Source of the DNA: Cyanobacteria bacterium SIG31
Lineage (GTDB): Bacteria; Cyanobacteriota; Vampirovibrionia; Gastranaerophilales; Gastranaerophilaceae
Reading direction: 5' to 3'
Assembly: GCA_015152465.1 (NCBI GenBank)
Contig: SUTX01000002.1
Coordinates: 1 to 64,000, forward strand
Length of the DNA stretch: 64,000 nucleotides
Shown here: piece after piece, positions 1 through 9,664 of the stretch
Layout of the letters: each line of letters opens with the position of its first letter
Numbering within the stretch: the first letter of the stretch is position 1
Program-made: the position numbers and the translations under genes
The notes under the pieces: generated by a model
What the model saw: only the letters and a program-made list of their open reading frames with translations
The model's database searches: none
Told to the model about the DNA's origin: nothing

Positions 1-216
1 AGTTTATGTATTGTATGTCTTTGTTTAATTGCCATCTTAACAAAAACAAATAATGGTAGATATCAAATTGTTTTACACCCAACATATCGTGCAGATCAAT
101 ATTTACTAGATACTAAAACTGGTCGAACATGGCATTTAGTAGAAGGAAAAGATAAGCTTTTATTATGGGAACCAATGCCGACTTCTGAAGATTTAATGCA
201 AGAAGAAAATAAATAA
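1..216 (+). CDS. Partial small membrane-anchored protein (5' end outside window)
   Basis: Frame 1 is open from the first base to a TAA at 214-216, giving 71 residues of a C-terminus. It starts in a hydrophobic stretch rich in Leu, Ile and Cys, probably the end of a membrane helix. A soluble tail follows with 'LLDTKTGRTWHL' and 'LLLWEPMP'. That 'LDTKTGxTW' pattern recurs in small bacterial proteins of unknown function with one N-terminal helix. No enzymatic motif is visible. A strong hairpin at 309-336 probably ends its transcript. The family is not firmly identified. Confidence 0.6.
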   Translation, partial: SLCIVCLCLIAILTKTNNGRYQIVLHPTYRADQYLLDTKTGRTWHLVEGKDKLLLWEPMPTSEDLMQEENK

Positions 217-308
217 TTATTTAAAAATCAAAAAGGTTCGCATTTCAATTCCTTATAAAATGTAATTTTCGAACCGTTGAAAGGGTTATAAATACCTGAT
301 TTTACATA

Positions 309-336
309 CAAAGACCGATTTTAAAATCGGTCTTTG
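309..336 (+). terminator. Perfect 14-bp inverted repeat, likely terminator of the partial gene
   Basis: The segment is an exact palindrome with left arm CAAAGACCGATTTT. It lies about 90 bp after the stop of the partial gene. The T run is short, so it could be a bidirectional terminator or an RNA-processing hairpin. Confidence 0.6.
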
Positions 337-639
337 TTAGCTTGGAATGCAGACTTTGAGCTTATATGAAAAGTGTTTTTGGTTACTTTTTATACATAAA
401 AAGTAACTGGAGGATAGGAGATTGTATCGGATTATTGCTCCACACTCCGCAGTCACTCACTAAATTTGCTTACGCAAATTAGCGTTCGTTTTGCTCCGTG
501 CTACTTCGGCGTTCCGCTTCGCTTCAGCCCCTCTCAAGAAACGTGACATTTAGTCACCTTTCTTTCGGCAGAGTGCAAAATCCTCTCGAACTTCCTGAAT
601 GCTTACGCATTTTGGAGTTTCTCATTACCAAATCAAACC

Positions 640-677
640 AAAATAAAAGAGACATCAGATGATGTCTCTTTTATTTT
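640..677. terminator. 17-bp perfect hairpin closing the distal repeat unit
   Basis: Arms at 640-656 and 661-677 are fully complementary (left arm AAAATAAAAGAGACATC, 4-nt loop), with A and T runs on both sides. It abuts the tRNA-tail copy at 678 and can act in either direction. Confidence 0.7.
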
Positions 678-849
678 GGAGGATAGGAGATTCGTGTCTT
701 GCTCGTTCGCGTTTAACGGCAGTTCCGTGTTTTGCTTCTTGGACTTTGTCCAATCGCAAAAGCACTCCAGCCTCAGCTCACTCGCGCAACTCCTTTAAAA
801 TGTACTTCGTACATTAGGAGCTTCTCATCAATTCCTAACGCTGCAAAAT

Positions 850-883
850 AAAAAGGACAATAACAAATGTCATTGTCCTTTTT
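850..883. terminator. Hairpin terminator of the middle repeat unit
   Basis: A 12-bp stem AAAAAGGACAAT / ATTGTCCTTTTT has the loop AACAAATGTC. It lies 1 bp from the tRNA-tail copy at 885-905. Its loop is almost that of the 1060-1093 hairpin, but the stem sequence differs with pairing kept. Confidence 0.75.
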
Positions 884-1059
884 ATGGTGGAGGATAGGAG
901 ATTCGGTCTTGCTCGTTCGCGTTTAACGGCAGTTCCGTGTTTTGCTTCTTGGACTTTGTCCAATCGCAAAAGCACTCCAGCCTCAGCTCACTCGCGCAAC
1001 TCCTTTAAAATGTACTTCGTACATTGGGAGCTTCTCATCAATTCCTATTCTTGCAAAAT

Positions 1060-1093
1060 AAAAAACCGAATAACAAACGTCATTCGGTTTTTT
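1060..1093 (-). terminator. Terminator of tRNA-Ala
   Basis: A 12-bp stem AAAAAACCGAAT / ATTCGGTTTTTT lies 1 bp beyond the encoded CCA of the tRNA-Ala gene, with a U tract on the minus strand. It is the proper terminator of the tRNA transcript. Confidence 0.85.
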
Positions 1094-1094
1094 A

Positions 1095-1170
1095 TGGTGG
1101 AGGATAGGAGATTCGAACTCCTGACCCCCTGCGTGCAAAGCAGGTGCTCTACCAGCTGAGCTAATCCCCC
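1095..1170 (-). tRNA. tRNA-Ala (anticodon TGC)
   Basis: The reverse complement gives a complete 76-nt cloverleaf that includes an encoded CCA. The acceptor stem GGGGGAT/ATCCTCC contains the G3-U70 pair that marks alanine tRNAs. The anticodon stem-loop is CCTGCTTTGCACGCAGG with TGC at the anticodon. The T arm carries GTTCGAAT. A minus-strand TATAAT at 1238-1233 is a plausible -10 box, giving a leader of about 55 nt. The 3' end is duplicated three times downstream. Confidence 0.97.
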
Positions 1171-1258
1171 ATCTTTCGATGGTGAAACCAGTTTGTAAAC
1201 ACTTTGAAAGCATTTACCCCTCGGCTACAAATATTATATTACATGCTAATTTTTTTTT

Positions 1259-1297
1259 GTAAAGGGGTAGAATAAAACTTTTATTCTACCCCTTTAC
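1259..1297. terminator. 19-bp hairpin between tRNA-Ala and the membrane-protein gene
   Basis: Arms at 1259-1277 and 1279-1297 (GTAAAGGGGTAGAATAAAA and its complement) are perfect. It follows the stop of the minus-strand gene at 1323. The minus-strand transcript has an A run, not a U run, after the stem, so termination is not certain. Confidence 0.4.
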
Positions 1298-1322
1298 AAT
1301 CTCTTTAGAAAATCTTCAAATT

Positions 1323-1670
1323 TTATATAAATTCATACCATACAGGAACTTTTACTTCTGTATTTTTTGCAATTGCGCAAAGGGCTAATATTGCGATTAT
1401 AACATTTAATATCATCATTAGTGGTGTAAGTATAAACGCCAAAATCCAGCCAATAATAGGTATGACAAACAACAATGAAACCAAGAAAAGCATTAATTCA
1501 AAGTTAAAAAATGCTTTAACTACAGCATAAGCACTTTCGCTTAGTTGTTCTTTTAGAAATAGTACTCCTAATAAAGACGGAATAAAGAATAGAAACATTG
1601 ACAAAATGATTATAGTAACAGCGATTGCTCTATCTCTTTCATCTTTGAATACAGGTAAAATCTTTTTCAT
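1323..1670 (-). CDS. Small multi-helix membrane protein, DUF4870-like
   Basis: The product has 115 residues, counted from the ATG at 1670, which has AAGGAGTG a few bases upstream. A longer in-frame reading exists but would overlap the neighbouring gene and lacks this site. It has three or four hydrophobic helices. The order is helix, 'VVKAFFNFELMLFL', a Gly-Trp turn ('IIGWILAF'), a last helix, then a polar tail ending 'VPVWYEF'. This matches the DUF4870/Tic20-type layout, in which 'A..F.N..' precedes the last helices. The role of that family is unknown. It may share a transcript with the upstream PLP enzyme, whose stop lies 73 bp away. Confidence 0.75.
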   Translation of the reverse strand: MKKILPVFKDERDRAIAVTIIILSMFLFFIPSLLGVLFLKEQLSESAYAVVKAFFNFELMLFLVSLLFVIPIIGWILAFILTPLMMILNVIIAILALCAIAKNTEVKVPVWYEFI

Positions 1671-1743
1671 AATAAACACTCCTTTTGCATAATCACATGT
1701 TACAAAATTTTTACGAAAAACGCAATTTTTATTTAAAAATTTT

Positions 1744-2967
1744 CTACAGCTTTGCAACCATATCTTCAAGGCAGATCTTGACATGTGCGTAATTCAATCC
1801 GCCTTGTAGGTATGCAACATAAGGAGCTCTCATAGGTCCGTCTGCTGATAATTCAATCGTTGAACCCTCAATAAATGTTCCACCAGCCATAATTACCTTA
1901 TCTTCATATCCAGGGATATTTTCAGGAATCGGAGTTACATATCCATTCACGGGTGACAAACCCTGTATTGTTCTACAAAATTGCTCTAGGTGATCAGGGT
2001 TCCCAAAAATAATATTTTGAATGATATCTGTTCTTTTTTCGTCATGTTTTGGATATGTATCAAAACCTATATCTTCAAAAACCTTTGCGGCTAAGATTGC
2101 ACCCTTAACTGCCTCTGAAACAATTGATGGAGCCATAAACAAGCCTTGAAATATTAGTCGGTGTTGATTAAACATTGCACCACCCTCTGAGCCAACTCCA
2201 GGTGCTGTTAGACGGTTTGCAGAACGTTCCACATATAATTCTTTTCCAGCAATATATCCCCCAGCTTCAACGATTCCGCCTCCCGGATTTTTTATTAAAG
2301 AACCTGCCATCAAGTCTGCACCGACTTCTAATGGCTCACGAGTATCAACAAATTCGCCATAACAGTTGTCAACAAAGCAAATACAGTCAGGGTTTTTTGA
2401 TTTAACTGTTTTACAAATTTTTTCAATAGTTTCGATTGTCAAAGATTTTCTTGTTGAATAGCCTTTTGAACGTTGAATTAGAACCATAGTCGTAGATTTA
2501 TCTACCATTTTTTCTAAGGCTTCAAAATCTATATCAGAGCCGTTTAAAAGAGGAACTTCGTCATATAAAACCCCGTTTCCTATAAGAGAAGCTCGCTTAG
2601 TTTCTTCGTCTCCAGCTGTACCAATGACTTCTTGCATAGTGTCATAAGGAGCGCCGGCAACAGAAATTAACTTATCGCCAGCTCTTAAGTTACCAAAAAG
2701 TGCGCAGGCAAGCGTGTGGGTTCCTGACGCAAAGTGAATTCTTACAAGAGCTTTTTCTGCTCTAAATACTTGTGCAAAAGTTTTATCTAAAACTTCACGC
2801 CCCAAATCATCATGGCCATAGCCTGAAACTGTATAAAAGTGTTCAGGTGCAACTTTGTTATCAAAAAATGCATTTAAGACTTTTCTCTGGTTAAAATCTC
2901 TAATTTCGTTTACCCTATCAAATTGGGTATCTAAACTTTTTTCTGCTAATTTAAAATCATATTTCAT
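1744..2967 (-). CDS. PLP-dependent methionine gamma-lyase / aluminium-resistance family protein
   Basis: The product has 407 residues from the ATG at 2967. A TTG 21 bp upstream is also possible, and neither has a clear ribosome site. It belongs to the fold-type I PLP enzymes annotated as aluminium resistance or methionine gamma-lyase family. The N-terminal 'FNQRKVLNAF' and 'GYGHDDLGRE' are typical. 'HFASGTHTLACALFG' lies in the cofactor site, and 'GSLIKNPGGGI' holds the lysine expected to bind PLP. Related enzymes act on sulfur amino acids (C-S lyase chemistry). The aluminium phenotype is historical, and the substrate here cannot be told from sequence. Confidence 0.88.
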   Translation of the reverse strand: MKYDFKLAEKSLDTQFDRVNEIRDFNQRKVLNAFFDNKVAPEHFYTVSGYGHDDLGREVLDKTFAQVFRAEKALVRIHFASGTHTLACALFGNLRAGDKLISVAGAPYDTMQEVIGTAGDEETKRASLIGNGVLYDEVPLLNGSDIDFEALEKMVDKSTTMVLIQRSKGYSTRKSLTIETIEKICKTVKSKNPDCICFVDNCYGEFVDTREPLEVGADLMAGSLIKNPGGGIVEAGGYIAGKELYVERSANRLTAPGVGSEGGAMFNQHRLIFQGLFMAPSIVSEAVKGAILAAKVFEDIGFDTYPKHDEKRTDIIQNIIFGNPDHLEQFCRTIQGLSPVNGYVTPIPENIPGYEDKVIMAGGTFIEGSTIELSADGPMRAPYVAYLQGGLNYAHVKICLEDMVAKL

Positions 2968-3060
2968 AATACAAAAATAATATTGCAAGCAAGGGGTAAA
3001 TTCAAGAAATTTAATGTAATTAATATAAAAATTTTTATAAATATCAATTATTAAAATTTC

Positions 3061-3111
3061 CTTAACATTTGAACAAAATGATTAAAAATAGGGTATAACT
3101 ATAATGTTAAG
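3061..3111. promoter_or_regulatory. Inverted repeat around the groES promoter
   Basis: CTTAACATT (3061-3069) and AATGTTAAG (3103-3111) are perfect 9-bp arms with a 33-bp spacer. They enclose TTGAAC and TATAAC/TATAAT, which resemble promoter boxes, and lie 22 bp before groES. The classical CIRCE element is absent. This may be a different operator, but that is an inference from position only. Confidence 0.45.
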
Positions 3112-3133
3112 AAAAAAATAGGAGGATTATATT

Positions 3134-3421
3134 ATGGCATTAAAACCATTACAAGACAGAATTGTTATTAAAGTTATTGAAGATACAGAACAAACTTCTG
3201 GTGGCATTTTTATTCCTGATAGCGCAAAAGAAAAACCTCAAAAAGGTGAAGTTGTAGCTGTTGGCGAAGGTAAAACAAACGACAAAGGTGAAAAAGAACC
3301 TATGGAAGTTAAAGTTGGTGATATTATTTTATACGCTAAATATGCAGGTACTGATGTAAAAATGGATGGTGTAGAATACAAAATTCTTTCAATCAAAGAT
3401 GCATTAGCGATTGTAGAATAA
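3134..3421 (+). CDS. groES: Co-chaperonin GroES
   Basis: The product has 95 residues, the full length for GroES. It forms the heptameric lid of the GroEL folding chamber in the cytosol. The N-terminal '[11 protein letters not shown]' starts the beta barrel. The mobile loop that docks on GroEL is '[10 protein letters not shown]' (21-30). The C-terminal strand ends 'LAIVE'. A strong AGGAGG lies 8 bp before the ATG. It is followed after 93 bp by groEL in the usual order, so the pair is very likely one transcript from the promoter at about 3070-3105. Confidence 0.98.
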   Translation: MALKPLQDRIVIKVIEDTEQTSGGIFIPDSAKEKPQKGEVVAVGEGKTNDKGEKEPMEVKVGDIILYAKYAGTDVKMDGVEYKILSIKDALAIVE

Positions 3422-3496
3422 ATGCTCTTGTTCAAGGAATAAAAAAATATTTAAACAAGGTTAAAAGTTAAATCTTATTAACTTATTAACTATTAA

Positions 3497-5164
<1,668 letters not shown>

Positions 5165-5190
5165 GAAATATTTTCTTAAAAAACTTTATT

Positions 5191-5222
5191 TAAAAGCTCT
5201 TGGATTTTTCCAAGAGCTTTTA
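5191..5222. terminator. Terminator after groEL
   Basis: Stem TAAAAGCTCTTGGA / CCAAGAGCTTTTA with a 5-T loop and a T-rich end. It lies 26 bp after the groEL stop and just before the convergent gene's end, so it could serve both. Confidence 0.85.
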
Positions 5223-5257
5223 ACATTATGTATAAAAAGTTATATCTTTTTTAAGAA

Positions 5258-7255
5258 TTATATAAGCTCTTTATAGATTTTGTTATATTTTTCTAATGTT
5301 TTAAATTCCCAACCACAGTCTTTATTTAAACAGTTTTTTATTAATAAATTCCAGCTGGACGGATTATTTTGGTATATATTTAAAGCTTTCATTACTGGGG
5401 TTAGAAATAATTCATTTGCATCATCTTCTGTCAAGAGGCTTTTCTTGGTTTTGAAACCACAACCAAGATTTATATCGTCAAAAATATCTGCAATAGTGTC
5501 GTTTAAAATACCGTTTCTTGAGGCAATTGGAATACAGCCATAATGCATTGCGAGAAAATGCTCTACAGTTGTCATATTAGCTCTTCTTGGGAGCAAAATC
5601 ATATCAGAAGCAGATAGAAATTTAGGAAGATTGACTTCGCCATCTATAAAAACCCAGCGTCCATTAAAATATTTGTTTTGACTCAAAAAATCTATCCAAG
5701 TTTTTATAAAATTAACTTTTAATCCGTCTTTGATACAAATGATAACTTGAATATTTTTATGTAATTCAAATAATTTTAAGATAGTGTTGAATAGAATATC
5801 TACGCCGTGAGCAAAAATTTCATTTGTAGGATTTGCGAAAAAAATAGGTGCATCGTAAAAAGAATCAAGGTTGCCAATGATTTTTACACCGTTTCCTTTA
5901 AATAATGTTGGATCAACAAAATTTGTTTTTATTCTATCTATGCTGAATTCCTTAAGGATTGCTGTTTTATTTTTAGTGCGATTTTCTCTAAAATTATTTG
6001 CATTAAAGTTTTGATAAATCTGTCGGGTGTTTTCTAGAGGGTATTTATTGATATCTAAACCAAAAGAGACATAAGTGCTTTTTTCTTTATTTTTTTCTAT
6101 ATATCGATACATTTTTCCTGATAGATGAGGATTCTCAAGAATCTCTTTGTAATAAGTTTTAGATGTTGTGACCCAGTAATCTGCACGTTTGAGAGAATAT
6201 ATCATTGAATGAAAATATAATTCTTCTTCGTAAGCTATTTGTGGAAATATTTGCAAAGTTCTGGCGTTAAGTCTATTAAAGATTATATTTTCTTCAATAT
6301 CTTCACCTTTATCAACATATTTTCTGAACTTATAATAATTCTTATAAATAAATTTTAAACAATCTTTCATTTGATAAAAACGCTTAGAATTATGTAAATT
6401 AAACAGCGAAGCAATATGTTTTTTGATTAAATTATCATTACATAATTTTTTCATAGCACGTTTGTCTGCAAGATTAATGACCGCCCAAAAGGCTTCCATT
6501 TTAGCGACATCAATTTGTGTAAAGTCTTTTATCATTTGTAAAACTTTAATTTGGTAAGGTAATTTATTTTCAAATTCACCACCAAGATAAAATGGAATAT
6601 TTTCACAATGTACAATGTCTACAGGAAAATTTTCTTTAGCGAGCTTTTTTATTGCTATTCTTGAAGATTTTATGAAAGGTGCGAGAAACTGTAATCGAGA
6701 GAGCTCACTAATGTTTTTGACGAAAGAAAAAGCTTGAGAGTATATTCCATAGACTTGAACGTTTGAATCATTCTTTGGGAATTTATATATAATAGCTTCT
6801 TGTGTTTTGTTTTGTAGGAAAAAATCAAATTTTATAGAAGTTTTTTCTAAGATTTTTTGCTTATTATTTATTTCTAAAACTAATTTTCTTGACGGTCTAA
6901 AATCTTCTTCTAGGTTTATTATTGGAACTAAAACCCTAATATCATTATCTGGATATTGATTTCTCATTTCGGTGATAAATTCTAATGGGCTATCATCTCT
7001 CGAAGAATTTGGGGTGCAATCTGGACAATCAAGGGTTAAGTAGATTATATTAGTGAAATTTTTTTGCATTTTTTCTCTAACTTTTGATGAAAATTTTTTG
7101 CGAACGAATCGTAAATATGTTTTTAATTCATGGGTAAAACTTGCTTTTCCCCACACAACATCATCAATATCTTCGTGTTCTTTGTCAAAGATAAAATCTA
7201 TTTCATCAGAATGCGTTTCGGTTAAATATGAATCAGTTTTTTCTAATTCTTCCAT
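5258..7255 (-). CDS. Divergent glycogen/starch-synthase-like glycosyltransferase
   Basis: The product has 665 residues and no signal peptide. After an acidic N-terminal 60 residues, the layout matches a GT5 glucan synthase. An N-terminal Rossmann-like half ends near 'DIVHCENIPFYLG'. A long helical middle part follows, and then a GT-B C-terminal half with 'QVIICIKDG', 'LSASDMILLPRR' and 'VEHFLAMHYGCIPIASRNG'. That last motif corresponds to the acceptor/donor loop of glycogen synthases. The C-terminal 'WEFKTLEKYNKIYKEL' also fits. The usual N-terminal K-x-G-G-L donor motif is not recognisable, so donor and acceptor may differ. The gene converges on groEL and is divergent from mraY. Confidence 0.65.
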   Translation of the reverse strand: MEELEKTDSYLTETHSDEIDFIFDKEHEDIDDVVWGKASFTHELKTYLRFVRKKFSSKVREKMQKNFTNIIYLTLDCPDCTPNSSRDDSPLEFITEMRNQYPDNDIRVLVPIINLEEDFRPSRKLVLEINNKQKILEKTSIKFDFFLQNKTQEAIIYKFPKNDSNVQVYGIYSQAFSFVKNISELSRLQFLAPFIKSSRIAIKKLAKENFPVDIVHCENIPFYLGGEFENKLPYQIKVLQMIKDFTQIDVAKMEAFWAVINLADKRAMKKLCNDNLIKKHIASLFNLHNSKRFYQMKDCLKFIYKNYYKFRKYVDKGEDIEENIIFNRLNARTLQIFPQIAYEEELYFHSMIYSLKRADYWVTTSKTYYKEILENPHLSGKMYRYIEKNKEKSTYVSFGLDINKYPLENTRQIYQNFNANNFRENRTKNKTAILKEFSIDRIKTNFVDPTLFKGNGVKIIGNLDSFYDAPIFFANPTNEIFAHGVDILFNTILKLFELHKNIQVIICIKDGLKVNFIKTWIDFLSQNKYFNGRWVFIDGEVNLPKFLSASDMILLPRRANMTTVEHFLAMHYGCIPIASRNGILNDTIADIFDDINLGCGFKTKKSLLTEDDANELFLTPVMKALNIYQNNPSSWNLLIKNCLNKDCGWEFKTLEKYNKIYKELI

Positions 7256-7366
7256 ATTTCAACGGTATCATGTGATTAGACTTAAATCAAGAAAAAAGTT
7301 TAAATAATATATACACACAAACCTTTTTGATGTAAAATCGTAATGTGAGGTAAAGGAGATGTCTTT

Positions 7367-8326
7367 ATGATAATGATAGCTGTTGCTGTACTTTTGAGTT
7401 TAGTTTTATGTCTACTTTTTGGCGTTCCGTATATTGATTTTTTGAAGAAAAAAACCATTGGACAATATATCTTGGATGTTGCTCCTGAAGCTCACGCCCA
7501 AAAAGCAGGTACACCAACAACGGGTGGTGTGTTTATAATTCTAGCTATCATTATTGCTTCAATTATTACCCTTTTTATGGCTGAAAAAATGGATACAAAA
7601 GCTTTAATAATTTTAATAACTCTTTTTTTCATGGCTCTTGCAGGGTTTCAAGATGATTATTTAAAAATCAAAGGACATGAAAATAGAGGGCTAAGCCCAC
7701 GAGGAAAGCTTTTTAGGCAAATTTTAATTGCGCTTATTCCAACGTTATATGCGATGCAAATTTATGGAACTGTTGTAACATTGGGCTCAAAGAGTTTTGA
7801 CATCGGTTTTTTATATCCTATTTTGGCGATATTTGTAATAACAGGAGCTTCAAATGCATATAATCTAACAGACGGGCTTGATGGCCTTGCTACTTCTGTT
7901 GGTATTCCTGCGTTTTTAGCTTGTGGAGCTATTGCTTTTTTAAGCGGTCAGACAGTTGTGGCTATAATTTGTGCATCAGTAATAGGTGCATCTCTAGGAT
8001 TTTTGAAATATAATAAGCCAAAAGCTGAAGTGTTTATGGGTGATACAGGTTCTCTTGCTCTTGGGGGATTGCTCGGGACTCTTGCTGTTTTAGGAAGATG
8101 TGAACTTCTTTTGGCTATATTTGGTGGAGTTATAGTTGCGGAGACTTTGTCTGTAATATTGCAAGTAACTAGTTATAAATTGACAGGAAAAAGAATTTTT
8201 AAAATGTCTCCAATTCACCATCATTTCGAACTTTGTGGACATTCTGAAGTAAGAATTGTGAAAGAATTTACCATAGCTTCATTAATTTTTGCAATGATTG
8301 CTGTGGGTTTATTTATTATTTTATAA
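7367..8326 (+). CDS. mraY: Phospho-N-acetylmuramoyl-pentapeptide transferase
   Basis: The product has 319 residues and about ten membrane helices. It transfers phospho-MurNAc-pentapeptide from UDP to undecaprenyl phosphate, making lipid I at the inner face of the membrane. Signature motifs are all present: 'DDYLK' (96-100), 'NAYNLTDGLDGLA' (163-175), 'FMGDTGS' (223-229) and 'HHHFE' (284-288). AAAGGAG lies upstream of the ATG. It heads a mraY-murD-ftsW-murG run with short gaps or overlaps, which indicates one operon for peptidoglycan precursor assembly. Confidence 0.97.
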   Translation: MIMIAVAVLLSLVLCLLFGVPYIDFLKKKTIGQYILDVAPEAHAQKAGTPTTGGVFIILAIIIASIITLFMAEKMDTKALIILITLFFMALAGFQDDYLKIKGHENRGLSPRGKLFRQILIALIPTLYAMQIYGTVVTLGSKSFDIGFLYPILAIFVITGASNAYNLTDGLDGLATSVGIPAFLACGAIAFLSGQTVVAIICASVIGASLGFLKYNKPKAEVFMGDTGSLALGGLLGTLAVLGRCELLLAIFGGVIVAETLSVILQVTSYKLTGKRIFKMSPIHHHFELCGHSEVRIVKEFTIASLIFAMIAVGLFIIL

Positions 8327-8338
8327 AAAGGTTATATT

Positions 8339-9664
8339 ATGGATAAAATATTAATTTTAGGTTTATCAAAGAGTGGCATTGCGGCGGCAAAATTGGGGGT
8401 AAATTTAGGTTATAACGTTTATCTTACCGAGGGTAAATCTGAAGTAAACGAACTGCAAGTAAAAGAATTAGAAAACTTAGGGATAAAAGTTGAATATGGC
8501 AGGCATTCTGATGAGTTTATTAAAAACTCAAGTTTTGTAGTTACAAGTCCTGGAATTCCGCCTAAATCAGAACTATTTCAACGTATACAAAAAGAAAATA
8601 TTCCTATAATTTCAGAAGTCGAGTTTGCATATTTAAATTCTGACACTCCTTTTGTTGCAATTACGGGAACAAATGGTAAAACTACTACAACTTCTTTGGT
8701 GTCACATCTTTTATCTCAATGCTTTGATGCACCTACTTGTGGCAACATTGGGCTTCCACCGTCTTCTATTGTAGAGGATGAGAACGATTTTCTTGTCTGC
8801 GAGATAAGCTCGTTTCAAGCACAAATGACAGAGAAATTTAAGCCATTTATTTCTTGCTGGACAAATTTTACACCTGATCATATTGACTGGCATGAAGGAT
8901 TGGAGAATTATTTTAACGCTAAAGCTAAAATGTTTTTAGGAAAGCAATCACCTGAGTATGCGATACTTAATGCTAAAGATGAAAAGCTTTTAGAATTTTC
9001 AAAAAAATGTAAAAAATCAAAAGTATTTTTATTTGATACAGAAGATTATCCGAATGCGTCTTACATAAAGGAAAATGCAATTTGGTATAAAGAAGACGGC
9101 GTTGAGGAAAAAATTATTGATATAAAAGACTCGCCTCTTGTTGGGCACCATAATTATCAAAATATTATGTGCGGAATCATTTGCGCTAAACTTTGTGGTA
9201 TGGAAAATGAAGATATCAAATCTGGTATTATTTCATTTAGAGCACCAGAACATCGCTTAGAAAAGGTTAGAGAACTAAACGGAATAACTTTTTATAACGA
9301 TTCTAAGGCTACAAACCCAGAAGCATCGATTGTTGCAATAGATTCTTTTGATGGTGTAGATGTTTCTCTTATACTTGGTGGTCGTGATAAAAATACTGAT
9401 TTAACTGAAATGTGTAAATCTATTAATCAACATATAAAAACGGTTTTATTAATTGGAGAGGCAACTCAACGCTTCGAAGAAAATCTGAAAAAAAATGGGT
9501 TTGATAATATAATAAAAGAAGAAACTTTGGAATCAGCAATAGATAAAGCTATTAGTTTAAAGCCAGATGTGGTACTTTTATCGCCAGCTTGTGCAAGTTT
9601 CGATATGTTCAACAGCTATGAACACAGAGGAGAGGTTTTCAAAGAATATGTCTTATCAAAATAG
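8339..9664 (+). CDS. murD: UDP-N-acetylmuramoyl-L-alanine--D-glutamate ligase
   Basis: The product has 441 residues. It adds D-glutamate to UDP-MurNAc-L-Ala using ATP in the cytosol. The N-terminal Rossmann part begins 'ILILGLSKSGIAAAKLG' and binds the uridine nucleotide. The Mur-ligase P-loop is 'GTNGKTTTT' (110-118). Later, 'EHRLEKVRELNGITFYNDSK' is the usual D-glutamate-ligase linker to the C-terminal domain. It starts 12 bp after mraY and ends inside the ftsW start region, so translation is probably coupled. Confidence 0.96.
   Translation: MDKILILGLSKSGIAAAKLGVNLGYNVYLTEGKSEVNELQVKELENLGIKVEYGRHSDEFIKNSSFVVTSPGIPPKSELFQRIQKENIPIISEVEFAYLNSDTPFVAITGTNGKTTTTSLVSHLLSQCFDAPTCGNIGLPPSSIVEDENDFLVCEISSFQAQMTEKFKPFISCWTNFTPDHIDWHEGLENYFNAKAKMFLGKQSPEYAILNAKDEKLLEFSKKCKKSKVFLFDTEDYPNASYIKENAIWYKEDGVEEKIIDIKDSPLVGHHNYQNIMCGIICAKLCGMENEDIKSGIISFRAPEHRLEKVRELNGITFYNDSKATNPEASIVAIDSFDGVDVSLILGGRDKNTDLTEMCKSINQHIKTVLLIGEATQRFEENLKKNGFDNIIKEETLESAIDKAISLKPDVVLLSPACASFDMFNSYEHRGEVFKEYVLSK

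Larger units (their letters stand above)
678..1098 (-). repeat. Two tandem ~210-bp direct repeats (678-888 and 889-1098)
   Basis: The two units are nearly identical over about 150 bp, differing at one or two bases in the block from GTCTTGCTCGTTCGCG to CTTCTCATCAATTCCT. They then diverge in the stem of the terminator that closes each unit, while its loop stays almost the same. Short hairpins such as AATGTACTTCGTACATT lie inside. An open frame across the units mirrors the antisense of the tRNA and is not a gene. Confidence 0.85.
409..1115 (-). repeat. Array of tRNA-Ala 3'-end fragments
   Basis: The last 15-21 nt of the tRNA-Ala gene recur upstream in the same orientation: at 409-423, 678-694, 885-905 (including the encoded CCA) and finally within the intact tRNA at 1095-1115. 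Spacings are 269, 211 and 210 bp. Each of the last three copies is immediately next to a hairpin terminator. Such serial 3' tails are what repeated integration at a tRNA 3' end, or tandem duplication of tail plus terminator, would leave. No integrase gene lies beside the array. Apart from these repeats and hairpins, I see no gene between 217 and 1094. Confidence 0.85.

Noticed and set aside
884..1159. Open frame of 91 residues ending like 'RRFELLTPCVQSRCSTS'
   Set aside because: It is the antisense reading of tRNA-Ala plus its repeated tail, a well-known false gene type.
1323..1784. 153-residue form of the DUF4870-like protein
   Set aside because: The extra 38 residues overlap the PLP-enzyme gene and precede a better ATG with AAGGAGTG at 1670.
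2986..2988. TTG start for the PLP enzyme
   Set aside because: It adds seven residues with no family counterpart. The ATG at 2967 gives the usual start, though neither has a ribosome site.
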